Shown: one piece after another, positions 32,697 through 40,608 of the stretch
Layout: each line of letters begins with the position of its first letter
Numbering within the stretch: the stretch's first letter is position 1
Source of the DNA: CAXBCP01 sp047638395
Lineage (GTDB): Bacteria; Pseudomonadota; Alphaproteobacteria; MPNO01; UBA830
Assembly (NCBI GenBank): GCA_047638395.1
Contig: JBLIMV010000006.1
Coordinates: 1-64,000, forward strand
Length of the DNA stretch: 64,000 bases
Reading direction: 5' to 3'
The notes under the pieces: model-generated
What the model was told of the DNA's origin: nothing
The model's input: the letters and a program-made list of their open reading frames with translations, nothing else
Databases searched by the model: none
Made by a program: the position numbers and the translations under genes

Positions 32697-33713
32697 ATGC
32701 CGAGGCTCTCCGGAAGTGCCAGGAACCGCTCCCTTCCCCCTCAGAAACGGGGAAACGGGGAGATTCCGGCCAAACTTTCGGCCAATCTTCCGAGCAGGCA
32801 TCCGACCAGTCACCCGGTCAGCAAACCGACCAGTCTGGAACAGCTGAAGGTACAGATCCAACAGCTTGAAGGATTTGGCGGCCCGCTGACCGGGACCAAT
32901 CAACAGGCGTTGCCCTTCGGCGTGGATGCGATAGACGCTCATCTGCCCGGTGGCGGGCTGGCAAGGGGCGCACTGCATGAAATCTTCGCCTCGGATGCCG
33001 GTATTGCCACGGCGTTCTGCGCCCTGCTGGCAGGCCGTCTGGCGAACGATCCGGCGAACCATACTGAAAACCACGCAATTCTCTGGTGCGAACGGCCCTG
33101 GGCGCTCGATGCCGGCGCGCTGTACGGCCCTGCGCTGATGCAGTTCGGCATCGACCCGGCACGCATGATTCTGGTCCGTCCCCGGCGCGACGCGGATGCG
33201 CTCTGGGCGATGGAAGAAGGGCTGCGCTGCGGCCGGATCGCCGCCGTCGTCGGGGAAATAACGGACATGTCCCTCACCGCCAGCCGGCGGCTGCAGCTTG
33301 CCGCCGAAGAAACCGGCGTGACCGCCCTCATGCTCCGCCCGAAAACCGACAAGCCTTCCCCCAGCGCCGCGGTCACCCGCTGGCGGCTCGATGCGGTGGA
33401 GCATGAAACCGAAAACGCGTCTGGCGGTCAAACTGACAGGCAGGCAAACGACAACGCAAGAACACAAACAAGCCCTCCGGGTCTGATGTCTGACGGCCCT
33501 CCGGGCCTAATGTCTGACGGCCCTCCGGGCCTGGGATCTGACGGCCCTCCGGGCCTGGGCGCTGCACGGTGGCGGGCTGAACTTTTTCGCTGTCGTGGCG
33601 GTATCCCCGCAAACTGGATGATGGAGTGGAACGATGAAACGGGTAATTTCTCTCTGGCTGCCGAAATTTGCGACCGACCGCCTGTGCCGTCTGCGGCAAG
33701 ACTGGCTGGATAG
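32697..33713 (+). CDS. imuA: ImuA, RecA-like accessory factor of the SOS mutasome
   Basis: 338 aa from the ATG at 32697; a TTG at 32685 is in frame but less likely. The core resembles SulA/RecA-like ImuA: PFGVDAIDAHLPGGGLARGALHEIFA near the start, a variant P-loop region, and ILVRPRRDADALWAMEEGLRCGRIAAVVGE in the middle. It acts with ImuB and DnaE2 in damage-induced mutagenesis. A LexA box overlaps the promoter. The C-terminal linker has collagen-like GPPGL repeats encoded by a 24-bp tandem repeat. The last 80 nt overlap imuB. Confidence 0.9.
   Translation: MPRLSGSARNRSLPPQKRGNGEIPAKLSANLPSRHPTSHPVSKPTSLEQLKVQIQQLEGFGGPLTGTNQQALPFGVDAIDAHLPGGGLARGALHEIFASDAGIATAFCALLAGRLANDPANHTENHAILWCERPWALDAGALYGPALMQFGIDPARMILVRPRRDADALWAMEEGLRCGRIAAVVGEITDMSLTASRRLQLAAEETGVTALMLRPKTDKPSPSAAVTRWRLDAVEHETENASGGQTDRQANDNARTQTSPPGLMSDGPPGLMSDGPPGLGSDGPPGLGAARWRAELFRCRGGIPANWMMEWNDETGNFSLAAEICDRPPVPSAARLAG
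33474..33561 (+). repeat. 24-bp tandem repeat in imuA
   Basis: Three near-identical 24-bp units plus a partial one, encoding (S-D-G-P-P-G-L-M/G)n. It lies in the C-terminal part of ImuA, ahead of the final conserved segment, and stops before the imuB start at 33634. Confidence 0.9.
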
Positions 33714-35310
33714 CCCGCTTGCGCTGATCGACGAGACTGGCGGCAAGCTGATTCTCCACGCCGTCAACACGGTCGCTGAACAGGCCGGTATACGCACGGG
33801 CATGACCCTCGCCGATGCCCGCGCAATCCTGCCCGATCTGCAAACCAGTGAAGCCAACGCGGAAGCCGAGAACCGCGCGCTGACCCAGATCAGTGACTGG
33901 TGCGGGCGGTTCAGCCCATGGACGGCGCCGGACGAAGAGGGCAGCGGCGCGACCTTTGGCGGCGCGGGATCTGTCTGGCTCGACGTCACTGGCTGCGCTC
34001 ACCTGTTCGGCGGCGAAGACGCGTTGATGCGCGATATTATCGGCCGCCTCGGTGATATCGGCTTTACCGCTTATGCCGCAATTGCCGACACCCCCGGCGC
34101 TGCCTGGGCCGCCGTCCGCTACACCTCCTATAAGCGCAAGCGCTGGACAAGCGTTGGCAAAGGCCGGGCGCGGGACACAATTGCCGCCATGCCGGTCACC
34201 GGACTGCGCCTCGCCCCGGCAACCGTCGCCGGACTTCAGGCCGTGGGTCTTCGCCGGATCGGCGATCTGATGCCGATCCCGCGGACCGCCCTTGTCGACC
34301 GTTTCGGCAGCGACGTCGCCGACCGTCTCGACCAGGCACTGGGCGACCGGCCGGAACCTGTCTCACCGCTGGCCGTGGCAAGCCCATGGTACGCCCGGCG
34401 AACCTTTGCAGAACCGATCGGCAAGGCCGAAGACATCGCAGAGGCCGTCCGGATCCTTGCCCGTGACCTTGCCGCCACCTTGGAAGCCGACGGGATCGGC
34501 GCCCGCCGCCTGACCCTCGCCTTCTACCATCCGGACGGCACGATAAACCGGCTTGAAGCCGGCACCAGCCGGGCCAGCCGCAATGCCGCACATCTTGCCC
34601 GGCTGTTTACCGCCAAGCTCGACCGTATCGAGGCGGCTTTCGGCATCGATGCCATTACCCTGACCGCGGCCACCAGCGAGAAACTCTCCCCCAGGCAGGC
34701 TGTGCTCGACAGGCGCGGCGAGCAGGACGATGCCGGTGTCGCCGAACTGGCCGACAGGCTCAGCAACCGGCTTGGCGGCGAAAACGTCGTGCAGATGACC
34801 CTGCAGGAAAGCCATATCCCCGAGCAGGCGATCGTCATGTCCCCCGCCACGGCACGAACCCGTCCGGCACCGGCCGCCCCCTGGCGCGCCGGCACTCCCC
34901 TGAATCGGCCGCTTACCCGGCCCCGTCCGCTTCGGCTCCTCCCCCGGCCCGAAGTGGTTGAGGCCGTAGCACCGGTGCCGGACGACCCACCCGTCATGTT
35001 CCGCTGGCGCAAGCAGGTGTTCCGCATCGAACATGCCGACGGGCCGGAACGCATCGCCCCCGAATGGTGGCATGACGGGCTTGGCCTGATCGACAACGAA
35101 CGCGATGAGGCGACAGACGATCCGGAAAACGCGGAAAATGACGTTGAATCAGCGACCCCGGCCGCTTCTATCGCCACCTCCGTCCAGGACAACATCCGCG
35201 ATTATTACCGTGTCGAAGACCGCCGCGGCCGCCGTTTCTGGGTCTACCGCGAAGGCATCTACAGACCCGGCGCACAACCCCACTGGTACGTCCACGGCGT
35301 ATTCGGATGA
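33634..35310 (+). CDS. imuB: ImuB, inactive Y-family polymerase-like protein
   Basis: 558 aa from an ATG preceded by ggagtgg. It has the Y-family (DinB-like) fold pattern: VAEQAGIRTGMTLADARAI, WLDVTGCAHLFGGE, the helix-hairpin-helix-like VAGLQAVGLRRIGDLMPIPR, and a little-finger region. The acidic catalytic residues of true polymerases are missing at the N-terminal strand (ISLWLPKF instead of a DxDxFF-type motif), as in all ImuB. ImuB is the hub that binds the beta clamp, ImuA and DnaE2. It overlaps imuA by 80 nt and ends 26 nt before the next start. Confidence 0.93.
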   Translation: MKRVISLWLPKFATDRLCRLRQDWLDSPLALIDETGGKLILHAVNTVAEQAGIRTGMTLADARAILPDLQTSEANAEAENRALTQISDWCGRFSPWTAPDEEGSGATFGGAGSVWLDVTGCAHLFGGEDALMRDIIGRLGDIGFTAYAAIADTPGAAWAAVRYTSYKRKRWTSVGKGRARDTIAAMPVTGLRLAPATVAGLQAVGLRRIGDLMPIPRTALVDRFGSDVADRLDQALGDRPEPVSPLAVASPWYARRTFAEPIGKAEDIAEAVRILARDLAATLEADGIGARRLTLAFYHPDGTINRLEAGTSRASRNAAHLARLFTAKLDRIEAAFGIDAITLTAATSEKLSPRQAVLDRRGEQDDAGVAELADRLSNRLGGENVVQMTLQESHIPEQAIVMSPATARTRPAPAAPWRAGTPLNRPLTRPRPLRLLPRPEVVEAVAPVPDDPPVMFRWRKQVFRIEHADGPERIAPEWWHDGLGLIDNERDEATDDPENAENDVESATPAASIATSVQDNIRDYYRVEDRRGRRFWVYREGIYRPGAQPHWYVHGVFG

Positions 35311-35336
35311 TCAAAGACAGCAACAGGAGAACAGAA

Positions 35337-35900
35337 ATGAAAACGAACAGCCCCGCCCCCCTTATTTCCCCGGAACCAGACTCAGGCCCCGAGTCTGAAA
35401 CAGGTCTCTATTTCTTCACCATATACACGCACCGCCAGGAAACGCGTCTGGGCAGGATTACCCGGCGGGGGATGAAGCCGAACGCCCTTGGCCGGACGGC
35501 ACAAGCGCATTGGCATAACCTGTCACGGGTATTCCCCGATATCAGGCTCGATGCCTTTACCCTGATGCCCGACCGCATCCACGGGATCATCGAGATCGAG
35601 GAAGGTTCTCCGCACGGCATTGCTGCCATCCTGCGGACCTTCAAATCGTTCTCGGCCCGCGAGATCAACAAAATGCAGCAAACCCCCGGCAACATGATCT
35701 GGCAGCAAACGCATGACGAACGCGTCCTGCACGAAGGAAGCGCGCTGGAAGAGACGCAGGCCCATATCACGGCCGCCCCCGCACGCTGGCGGACCGACCG
35801 TCAGCGTCGTCTCAATCCGGTCTCCCGCCAGACCGGTAGCCAAAAGGGTGCATCGTCGCTGAACTGGCTTCTGCCGTCCTTTCTTGCCGTTGGGCATTAA
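35337..35900 (+). CDS. degenerate REP-associated (Y1/IS200-like) transposase-related protein inside the SOS operon
   Basis: 187 aa from the ATG at 35337, preceded by aggaga (an ATG at 35307 overlaps the imuB stop as ATGA). It aligns from memory with REP-associated Y1 transposase-like proteins: TGLYFFTIYTHRQE at the N-terminus, RLDAFTLMPDRIHGIIEIE, then TFKSFSAREINKMQQTPG and IWQQTHDERVL. In the family the HUH motif reads H-x-H (MPNHIHGII); here the first His is Arg80. The catalytic tyrosine region (usually WQRNYYEHII) reads WQQTHDERVL, with no Tyr. It should therefore be unable to cut DNA. It is the third gene of imuA-imuB-X-dnaE2, perhaps domesticated as a DNA-hairpin-binding protein (inference). 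Confidence 0.75.
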   Translation: MKTNSPAPLISPEPDSGPESETGLYFFTIYTHRQETRLGRITRRGMKPNALGRTAQAHWHNLSRVFPDIRLDAFTLMPDRIHGIIEIEEGSPHGIAAILRTFKSFSAREINKMQQTPGNMIWQQTHDERVLHEGSALEETQAHITAAPARWRTDRQRRLNPVSRQTGSQKGASSLNWLLPSFLAVGH

Positions 35901-35968
35901 GTCCGGAAATTGCCGGAAACCGCCCCAGCTCCCTTCCACCGCGTTCGGATTCCCCCTCATTCAAATTC

Positions 35969-38900
35969 ATGCCCCTTTATGCAGAACTCGAAGTCACCAC
36001 TAATTTCTCCTTTTTGCGAAGTGCCTCGCACCCGGCGGAGATGGCGAAAACGGCGGCGACGCTCGGCCATGCGGCAGTGGCGGTGGCGGATCGCAACACT
36101 CTGGCAGGGGTTGTCCGCGCCCACCAGGCGGCGAAGCAGGCTGGGATAAAGCTTGTCGTCGGCGCCCGGCTCGACCTGCGGGATGCGCCGTCACTACTGT
36201 GTTTCCCGACCGACCGGGCGGCCTATGGCCGACTGTCGAAACTGATCACCCTGGGCCGCCGCCGTGCGGCAAAGGGCGATTGCGAAATTTACCTCGAAGA
36301 CGTGTTCGCCCATTCGGGCGGCCAGCTTTTTATCTCCCTGCCGCCCCCGGAACTGGAACAAGAGTCCAACACTGCCTATACGGCCCATCTGCACCGCCTC
36401 AGGGAGGTTCTGGGGCGTGAAATCTGGCTCGCCGCCCGCTGCCGCTATCATGGTGACGATGCTGCGCGGCTCTGGTCCCTCGCCCAGCTTGCGGTTGAGG
36501 TGAACATCCCGCTGGTTGCCACCAACGACGTGCGGATGCATGTGCCTGACCGCAAAGCCCTGATGGACGTGCTTACCTGCATTCGCGAACGCTGTAGCGT
36601 CGACCAGGCCGGGTTCCGCCTTATGGCCAATGCCGAGCGTCACTTCAAACCGCCGGAAGAAATGGCGCGGCTGTTCCGCCGCCACCCCGAAGCGGTCATG
36701 CAAACGATGGCAATCGCCGAGCGCTGCACGTTTTCGCTTGATGAGCTGCGCTACGAATACCCCGATGACGAAGCACCGCCCGGCACCACACCGCAGTCGG
36801 AACTGACGCGCCTTTCCTGGGAAGGATCGAAAACCCGTTACCCCGAAGGTGTGCCGGCAAAGGTCAGTGCCCAGATCGCGTATGAGCTGAAACTCATCAA
36901 CGAGCTGAATTACGCCTCCTACTTCCTGACCGTCCACGACATCGTCCGGTTTGCCCGGTCTCAGGGCATTCTGTGCCAGGGACGCGGCTCGGCGGCAAAC
37001 TCGACAGTCTGTTACTGCCTCGGCATCACGGCCATAAACCCCGCAGAGATTGACCTGCTGTTCGAGCGGTTCGTGTCCGCCGAACGCAACGAGCCACCGG
37101 ATATCGATGTCGATTTCGAGCATGAGCGGCGCGAGGAGGTCATCCAGTACATCTACGCGAAATACGGCCGCGAACGCGCAGGTCTCACGGCCACGGTCAT
37201 TCATTACCGCACACGCATGGCCGTTCGCGAAGTCGGCAAGGTCATGGGCCTGACAGAGGATACGATTGCCACGCTGGTCGCCACCGTATGGGGCTGGCGG
37301 TCGGACGGGGTCGAACAGAAACATATCCGCGAAGCCGGTCTCGACCCCGACGATCCACGGCTGTCCCTTACCATCCGCCTCGCCGCCGAATTGACGGGCT
37401 TCCCCCGTCACCTGTCGCAGCATGTCGGTGGCTTCGTGATCACCCGCGGGCCGTTATCGGAACTTGTGCCCATTGCCAATGCCGCCATGGAAGACCGCAC
37501 CACCATCGAATGGGACAAGGACGACCTGGACGCGCTCGGCATTCTCAAGATCGACGTGCTCGCGCTGGGAATGCTGAGCTGTATCCGCAAGGGTTTCGAC
37601 CTGCTGGAACAGCATTACGGCCGCCGCGTCGACCTTGCCACCGTGCCCACGGGCGATCCCGCTGTGTACGACATGCTGTGCGAAGCCGATTCCGTCGGTG
37701 TCTTCCAGGTCGAAAGCCGTGCGCAGATGACCATGCTGCCACGCCTGAAACCACGCATATTCTACGACCTCGTCATCGAGGTTGCGATTGTCCGCCCGGG
37801 GCCAATCCAGGGCGACATGGTGCATCCCTATCTGCGCCGCCGGAACGGCGAAGAAGCCGTGGATTTCCCGTCCGAAGAGCTGCGCGAAGTGCTCGAAAAA
37901 ACCCACGGCGTACCGTTGTTTCAGGAACAGGCGATGAAGATCGCCATCGTTGCAGCCGGATTCACACCGTCAGAGGCCGACCAGTTGCGCCGCGCCATGG
38001 CCACCTTCCGGCATACCGGCACGATCCACACCTTCGAGGAAAAACTGATCGAGGGGATGGTCGCCAAGGGCTACGAGCGCGACTTTGCCGAGCGCTGTTT
38101 TCGCCAGATCGAAGGCTTTGGCGATTACGGCTTCCCCGAAAGCCATGCGGCAAGTTTCGCCCTGCTGGTCTACGTCTCCGCCTGGCTGAAATGTCATTAC
38201 CCGGACGTGTTTGCCGCCGCGATCCTCAACAGCCAGCCGATGGGGTTCTACGCCCCGGCACAGCTTGTCCGCGATGCCCGCCAGCACGGCGTCGAAGTGC
38301 GGCCGGTCGATGTGAATCACAGCGATTGGGACAACACACTTGAGACGGGGACGCTGGAAGCCGAAGCGCCGGTGGCCGGAAAAGCGAAATATCACGCCCT
38401 CAGACTCGGGTTCCGCCAGATCAAGGGATTCCACGAAGACAGCGCCAGGGCCCTGATAGACGCCCGCGACGCGCTGGGCCGGAATTTCGCAGATCCGTCG
38501 GAGATAAACCGCCTCGCCCGGCTGACAGCGCCTGTACTGGAACGCCTGGCGCGGGCCGATGCCTATGCCTCGATGAAGCTAAGGCGACGCGATGCGCTGT
38601 GGGCCGTACGCGCGCTGCCACCGGCGCCGCTGCCCCTGTTCGAAGCCGGCGAAAATCGTGCGGACCCGGAGGTTTCCCTGCCCTCCATGGCGATCGGCGA
38701 AGAACTGACACACGATTACGCCGCATTGCGCCTGTCTCTCAAAACGCACCCGCTGGCGCTGCTGCGTCAAGAACTGGCAGCAGCGGGCGCGGTCCCTGCC
38801 GACAGCCTGCTGAACACCAAGGACGGCAAACGGGTGACCGTCGCCGGGCTTGCCCTGGTCCGCCAGCGGCCGGGCACGGCCAGCGGCGTCATCTTCATCA

Positions 38901-39235
38901 CGCTGGAGGACGAGACCGGAGTCTCCAATCTCGTTGTCTGGCCCAGAACGTTTGAGCGTTTCCGCCGCGTCGTCATGGCCGCCCGATTGATCAAAGTGAC
39001 CGGAAAGCTGCAGCGTGAAGGCATCGTCACCCATGTCATCGCCGATCACCTGGAAGATATGACCCACCGCCTGCGGGCACTTGCCGGCCCGGATTTCGAA
39101 TCCGAGGATCGGCACAAAGGGGCGAATGCCGCATATGAAAACAACCTTGCCCGCGCCGACGAGGTCAAAAACCCTCTTCCGAAGAGCCGCCAGGGCGCGT
39201 CACGCAAGCTATTCCCGTCACGGGATTTTCACTAA
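35969..39235 (+). CDS. dnaE2: error-prone DNA polymerase III alpha subunit DnaE2
   Basis: 1088 aa, the usual length. An N-terminal PHP domain opens with YAELEVTTNFSFLRSASHP. The polymerase palm has GRGSAANSTVCYCLGIT and the catalytic acidic motif PPDIDVDFEHERREEV. The C-terminus carries an OB fold (ISGVIFITLEDETG-like region around residue 970). It extends damaged primer ends with ImuA/ImuB during the SOS response. It is the last gene of the LexA-controlled operon, 68 nt behind the transposase-like gene. Its stop overlaps the stop of the convergent repeat protein gene. Confidence 0.96.
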   Translation: MPLYAELEVTTNFSFLRSASHPAEMAKTAATLGHAAVAVADRNTLAGVVRAHQAAKQAGIKLVVGARLDLRDAPSLLCFPTDRAAYGRLSKLITLGRRRAAKGDCEIYLEDVFAHSGGQLFISLPPPELEQESNTAYTAHLHRLREVLGREIWLAARCRYHGDDAARLWSLAQLAVEVNIPLVATNDVRMHVPDRKALMDVLTCIRERCSVDQAGFRLMANAERHFKPPEEMARLFRRHPEAVMQTMAIAERCTFSLDELRYEYPDDEAPPGTTPQSELTRLSWEGSKTRYPEGVPAKVSAQIAYELKLINELNYASYFLTVHDIVRFARSQGILCQGRGSAANSTVCYCLGITAINPAEIDLLFERFVSAERNEPPDIDVDFEHERREEVIQYIYAKYGRERAGLTATVIHYRTRMAVREVGKVMGLTEDTIATLVATVWGWRSDGVEQKHIREAGLDPDDPRLSLTIRLAAELTGFPRHLSQHVGGFVITRGPLSELVPIANAAMEDRTTIEWDKDDLDALGILKIDVLALGMLSCIRKGFDLLEQHYGRRVDLATVPTGDPAVYDMLCEADSVGVFQVESRAQMTMLPRLKPRIFYDLVIEVAIVRPGPIQGDMVHPYLRRRNGEEAVDFPSEELREVLEKTHGVPLFQEQAMKIAIVAAGFTPSEADQLRRAMATFRHTGTIHTFEEKLIEGMVAKGYERDFAERCFRQIEGFGDYGFPESHAASFALLVYVSAWLKCHYPDVFAAAILNSQPMGFYAPAQLVRDARQHGVEVRPVDVNHSDWDNTLETGTLEAEAPVAGKAKYHALRLGFRQIKGFHEDSARALIDARDALGRNFADPSEINRLARLTAPVLERLARADAYASMKLRRRDALWAVRALPPAPLPLFEAGENRADPEVSLPSMAIGEELTHDYAALRLSLKTHPLALLRQELAAAGAVPADSLLNTKDGKRVTVAGLALVRQRPGTASGVIFITLEDETGVSNLVVWPRTFERFRRVVMAARLIKVTGKLQREGIVTHVIADHLEDMTHRLRALAGPDFESEDRHKGANAAYENNLARADEVKNPLPKSRQGASRKLFPSRDFH

Positions 39236-40608
39236 AAACGTGGTAGCGCAATCCCGATCACCCGAAAATCCAGGCCATAATCAGCTACTGCCGGTGGGTC
39301 CCGGGGCATCCGCGCCTGCTGCGCGGCCTTTTCTCTGTCCAGCGAACCTGAAGATACCGGCATGGGATATCCGGTAATCGGGTTACGCGGCCCCACATAG
39401 TTCGGGAATTTCACATACCCCGGCAACATTTTCGGCGTCGTGTTTCCTGCAATCTGCGGGGGCACTTGCTGCGGCACCGGATACCCATTCGCAGGATTAC
39501 GCGGCCCCGCATAATTCGGGAACTGCGCAAAACCCGGCTTCATCTGCGGCGGAATATTCCCCGCGATAACCGGCGGCACCTGTGACGGAATCGGATACCT
39601 GTTCGCCGGATTGCGCGGACCCGTGTAATTCGGGAACTGCGTGAAACCTGGTTTCATCTGCGGCGGAATATTGCCCGCGATCACCGGCGGCACCCTCGCC
39701 GGTGCCTGACCCAGCTGCGGATTGGGGGTCAGCGCCGGTGCCTGCGGCGGGATCGGATAGCCGTTCGCCGGATTGCGCGGACCCGTGTAATTCGGGAACT
39801 GCGTGAAACCCGGCTTCATCTGCGGCGGGATATTGCCCGCAATCACCGACGGCACCTTCGGCGGTGCCTGACCCGGCTGCGGATTGGGGGTCAGCGTTGG
39901 CACCTGCGGCGGGACCGGATATCCGTTCGCCGGATTGCGCGGCCCCGTGTAATTCGGGAACTGCATGAAACCCGGTTTCATCTGCGGCGGAATATTGCCC
40001 GCGATCACCGACGGCACCTTCGGCGGTGCCTGACCCGGCTGCGGATTGGGGGTCAGCGTTGGCACCTGCGGCGGGACCGGATATCCGTTCGCCGGATTGC
40101 GCGGCCCCGTGTAATTCGGAAACTGCGTGAAGCCCGGCTTCATCTGCGGCGGAATATTGCCCGCGATCACCGGCGGCGGCACAATCGGCTTGGGCAATGG
40201 ATAGCGTGCTACCGGCAGGGTCGGCATAGGATAGCCGGTGTGCGGATCCCGCAGCCCCTGGTATTTCGGGTAGTCAACGAAACCAGGCTTGAGTGGCGGC
40301 ACAACAACCCGCAGCGGTTTAGGCACCGCGAACTGAGCAGGTTTCGGAATGGCCATAACAGGCAAAGGTGGAACGACGATTATCGGTGTCGGCTTCGGCA
40401 ATGCTACCGACGCATGTCCAGACGTTATCGTGGACCCGATATGTGTATTGGTCGGTGTATTGCAGCCGCTATGGTTCTTACACCATCCATAGGCGTGGCC
40501 GGGTGGGTGCGCCTGGACGGAAACGCCAACTGTGAGACCAAGTGCGATTAAAACTACCGACACGAACGGTTTCAGTATGCTCGGCCGCTTCGATTTAATT
40601 GCCCGCAT
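39232..40608 (-). CDS. secreted proline-rich repeat protein coupled to the TpsB gene
   Basis: 458 aa from the ATG at 40608, which overlaps the upstream TGA (TGATG). A signal peptide (FVSVVLIALGLTVGVSVQA) is followed by a two-Cys segment (WCKNHSGC), a Pro/Val/Lys-rich stretch, and seven repeats of a core like PGFTQFPNYTGPRNPANGYP. Three central repeats share a 54-residue period and later ones are shorter. The C-terminal ~45 residues are unique. No known domain is recognised, and it has no TPS-type haemagglutinin N-terminus. Translational coupling to a two-partner-secretion transporter suggests export or surface display by it (inference); that transporter gene is interrupted here. Confidence 0.75.
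   Translation of the reverse strand: MRAIKSKRPSILKPFVSVVLIALGLTVGVSVQAHPPGHAYGWCKNHSGCNTPTNTHIGSTITSGHASVALPKPTPIIVVPPLPVMAIPKPAQFAVPKPLRVVVPPLKPGFVDYPKYQGLRDPHTGYPMPTLPVARYPLPKPIVPPPVIAGNIPPQMKPGFTQFPNYTGPRNPANGYPVPPQVPTLTPNPQPGQAPPKVPSVIAGNIPPQMKPGFMQFPNYTGPRNPANGYPVPPQVPTLTPNPQPGQAPPKVPSVIAGNIPPQMKPGFTQFPNYTGPRNPANGYPIPPQAPALTPNPQLGQAPARVPPVIAGNIPPQMKPGFTQFPNYTGPRNPANRYPIPSQVPPVIAGNIPPQMKPGFAQFPNYAGPRNPANGYPVPQQVPPQIAGNTTPKMLPGYVKFPNYVGPRNPITGYPMPVSSGSLDREKAAQQARMPRDPPAVADYGLDFRVIGIALPRF
39357..40287 (-). repeat. long coding tandem repeats (162-bp and shorter periods)
   Basis: Seven copies of the core PGFxxFPNYxGPRNPxxGYP motif. Copies 2 to 4 are separated by a 54-codon period with near-identical DNA, and the others by ~35-40 codons. 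The high DNA identity between the central copies points to recent duplication. Confidence 0.9.

Noticed and set aside
36194..37423. 409-codon open frame on the minus strand inside dnaE2
   Set aside because: It is an antisense shadow of a strongly conserved gene; its protein shows no recognisable motif and arises from GC-rich codon use.
37288..38343. 351-codon plus-strand frame inside dnaE2
   Set aside because: Out-of-frame Arg/Pro-rich shadow of dnaE2.
39357..40287. Regularly spaced repeats that could suggest a CRISPR array
   Set aside because: They are in-frame protein-coding repeats with no unique spacers of constant length and no cas genes.
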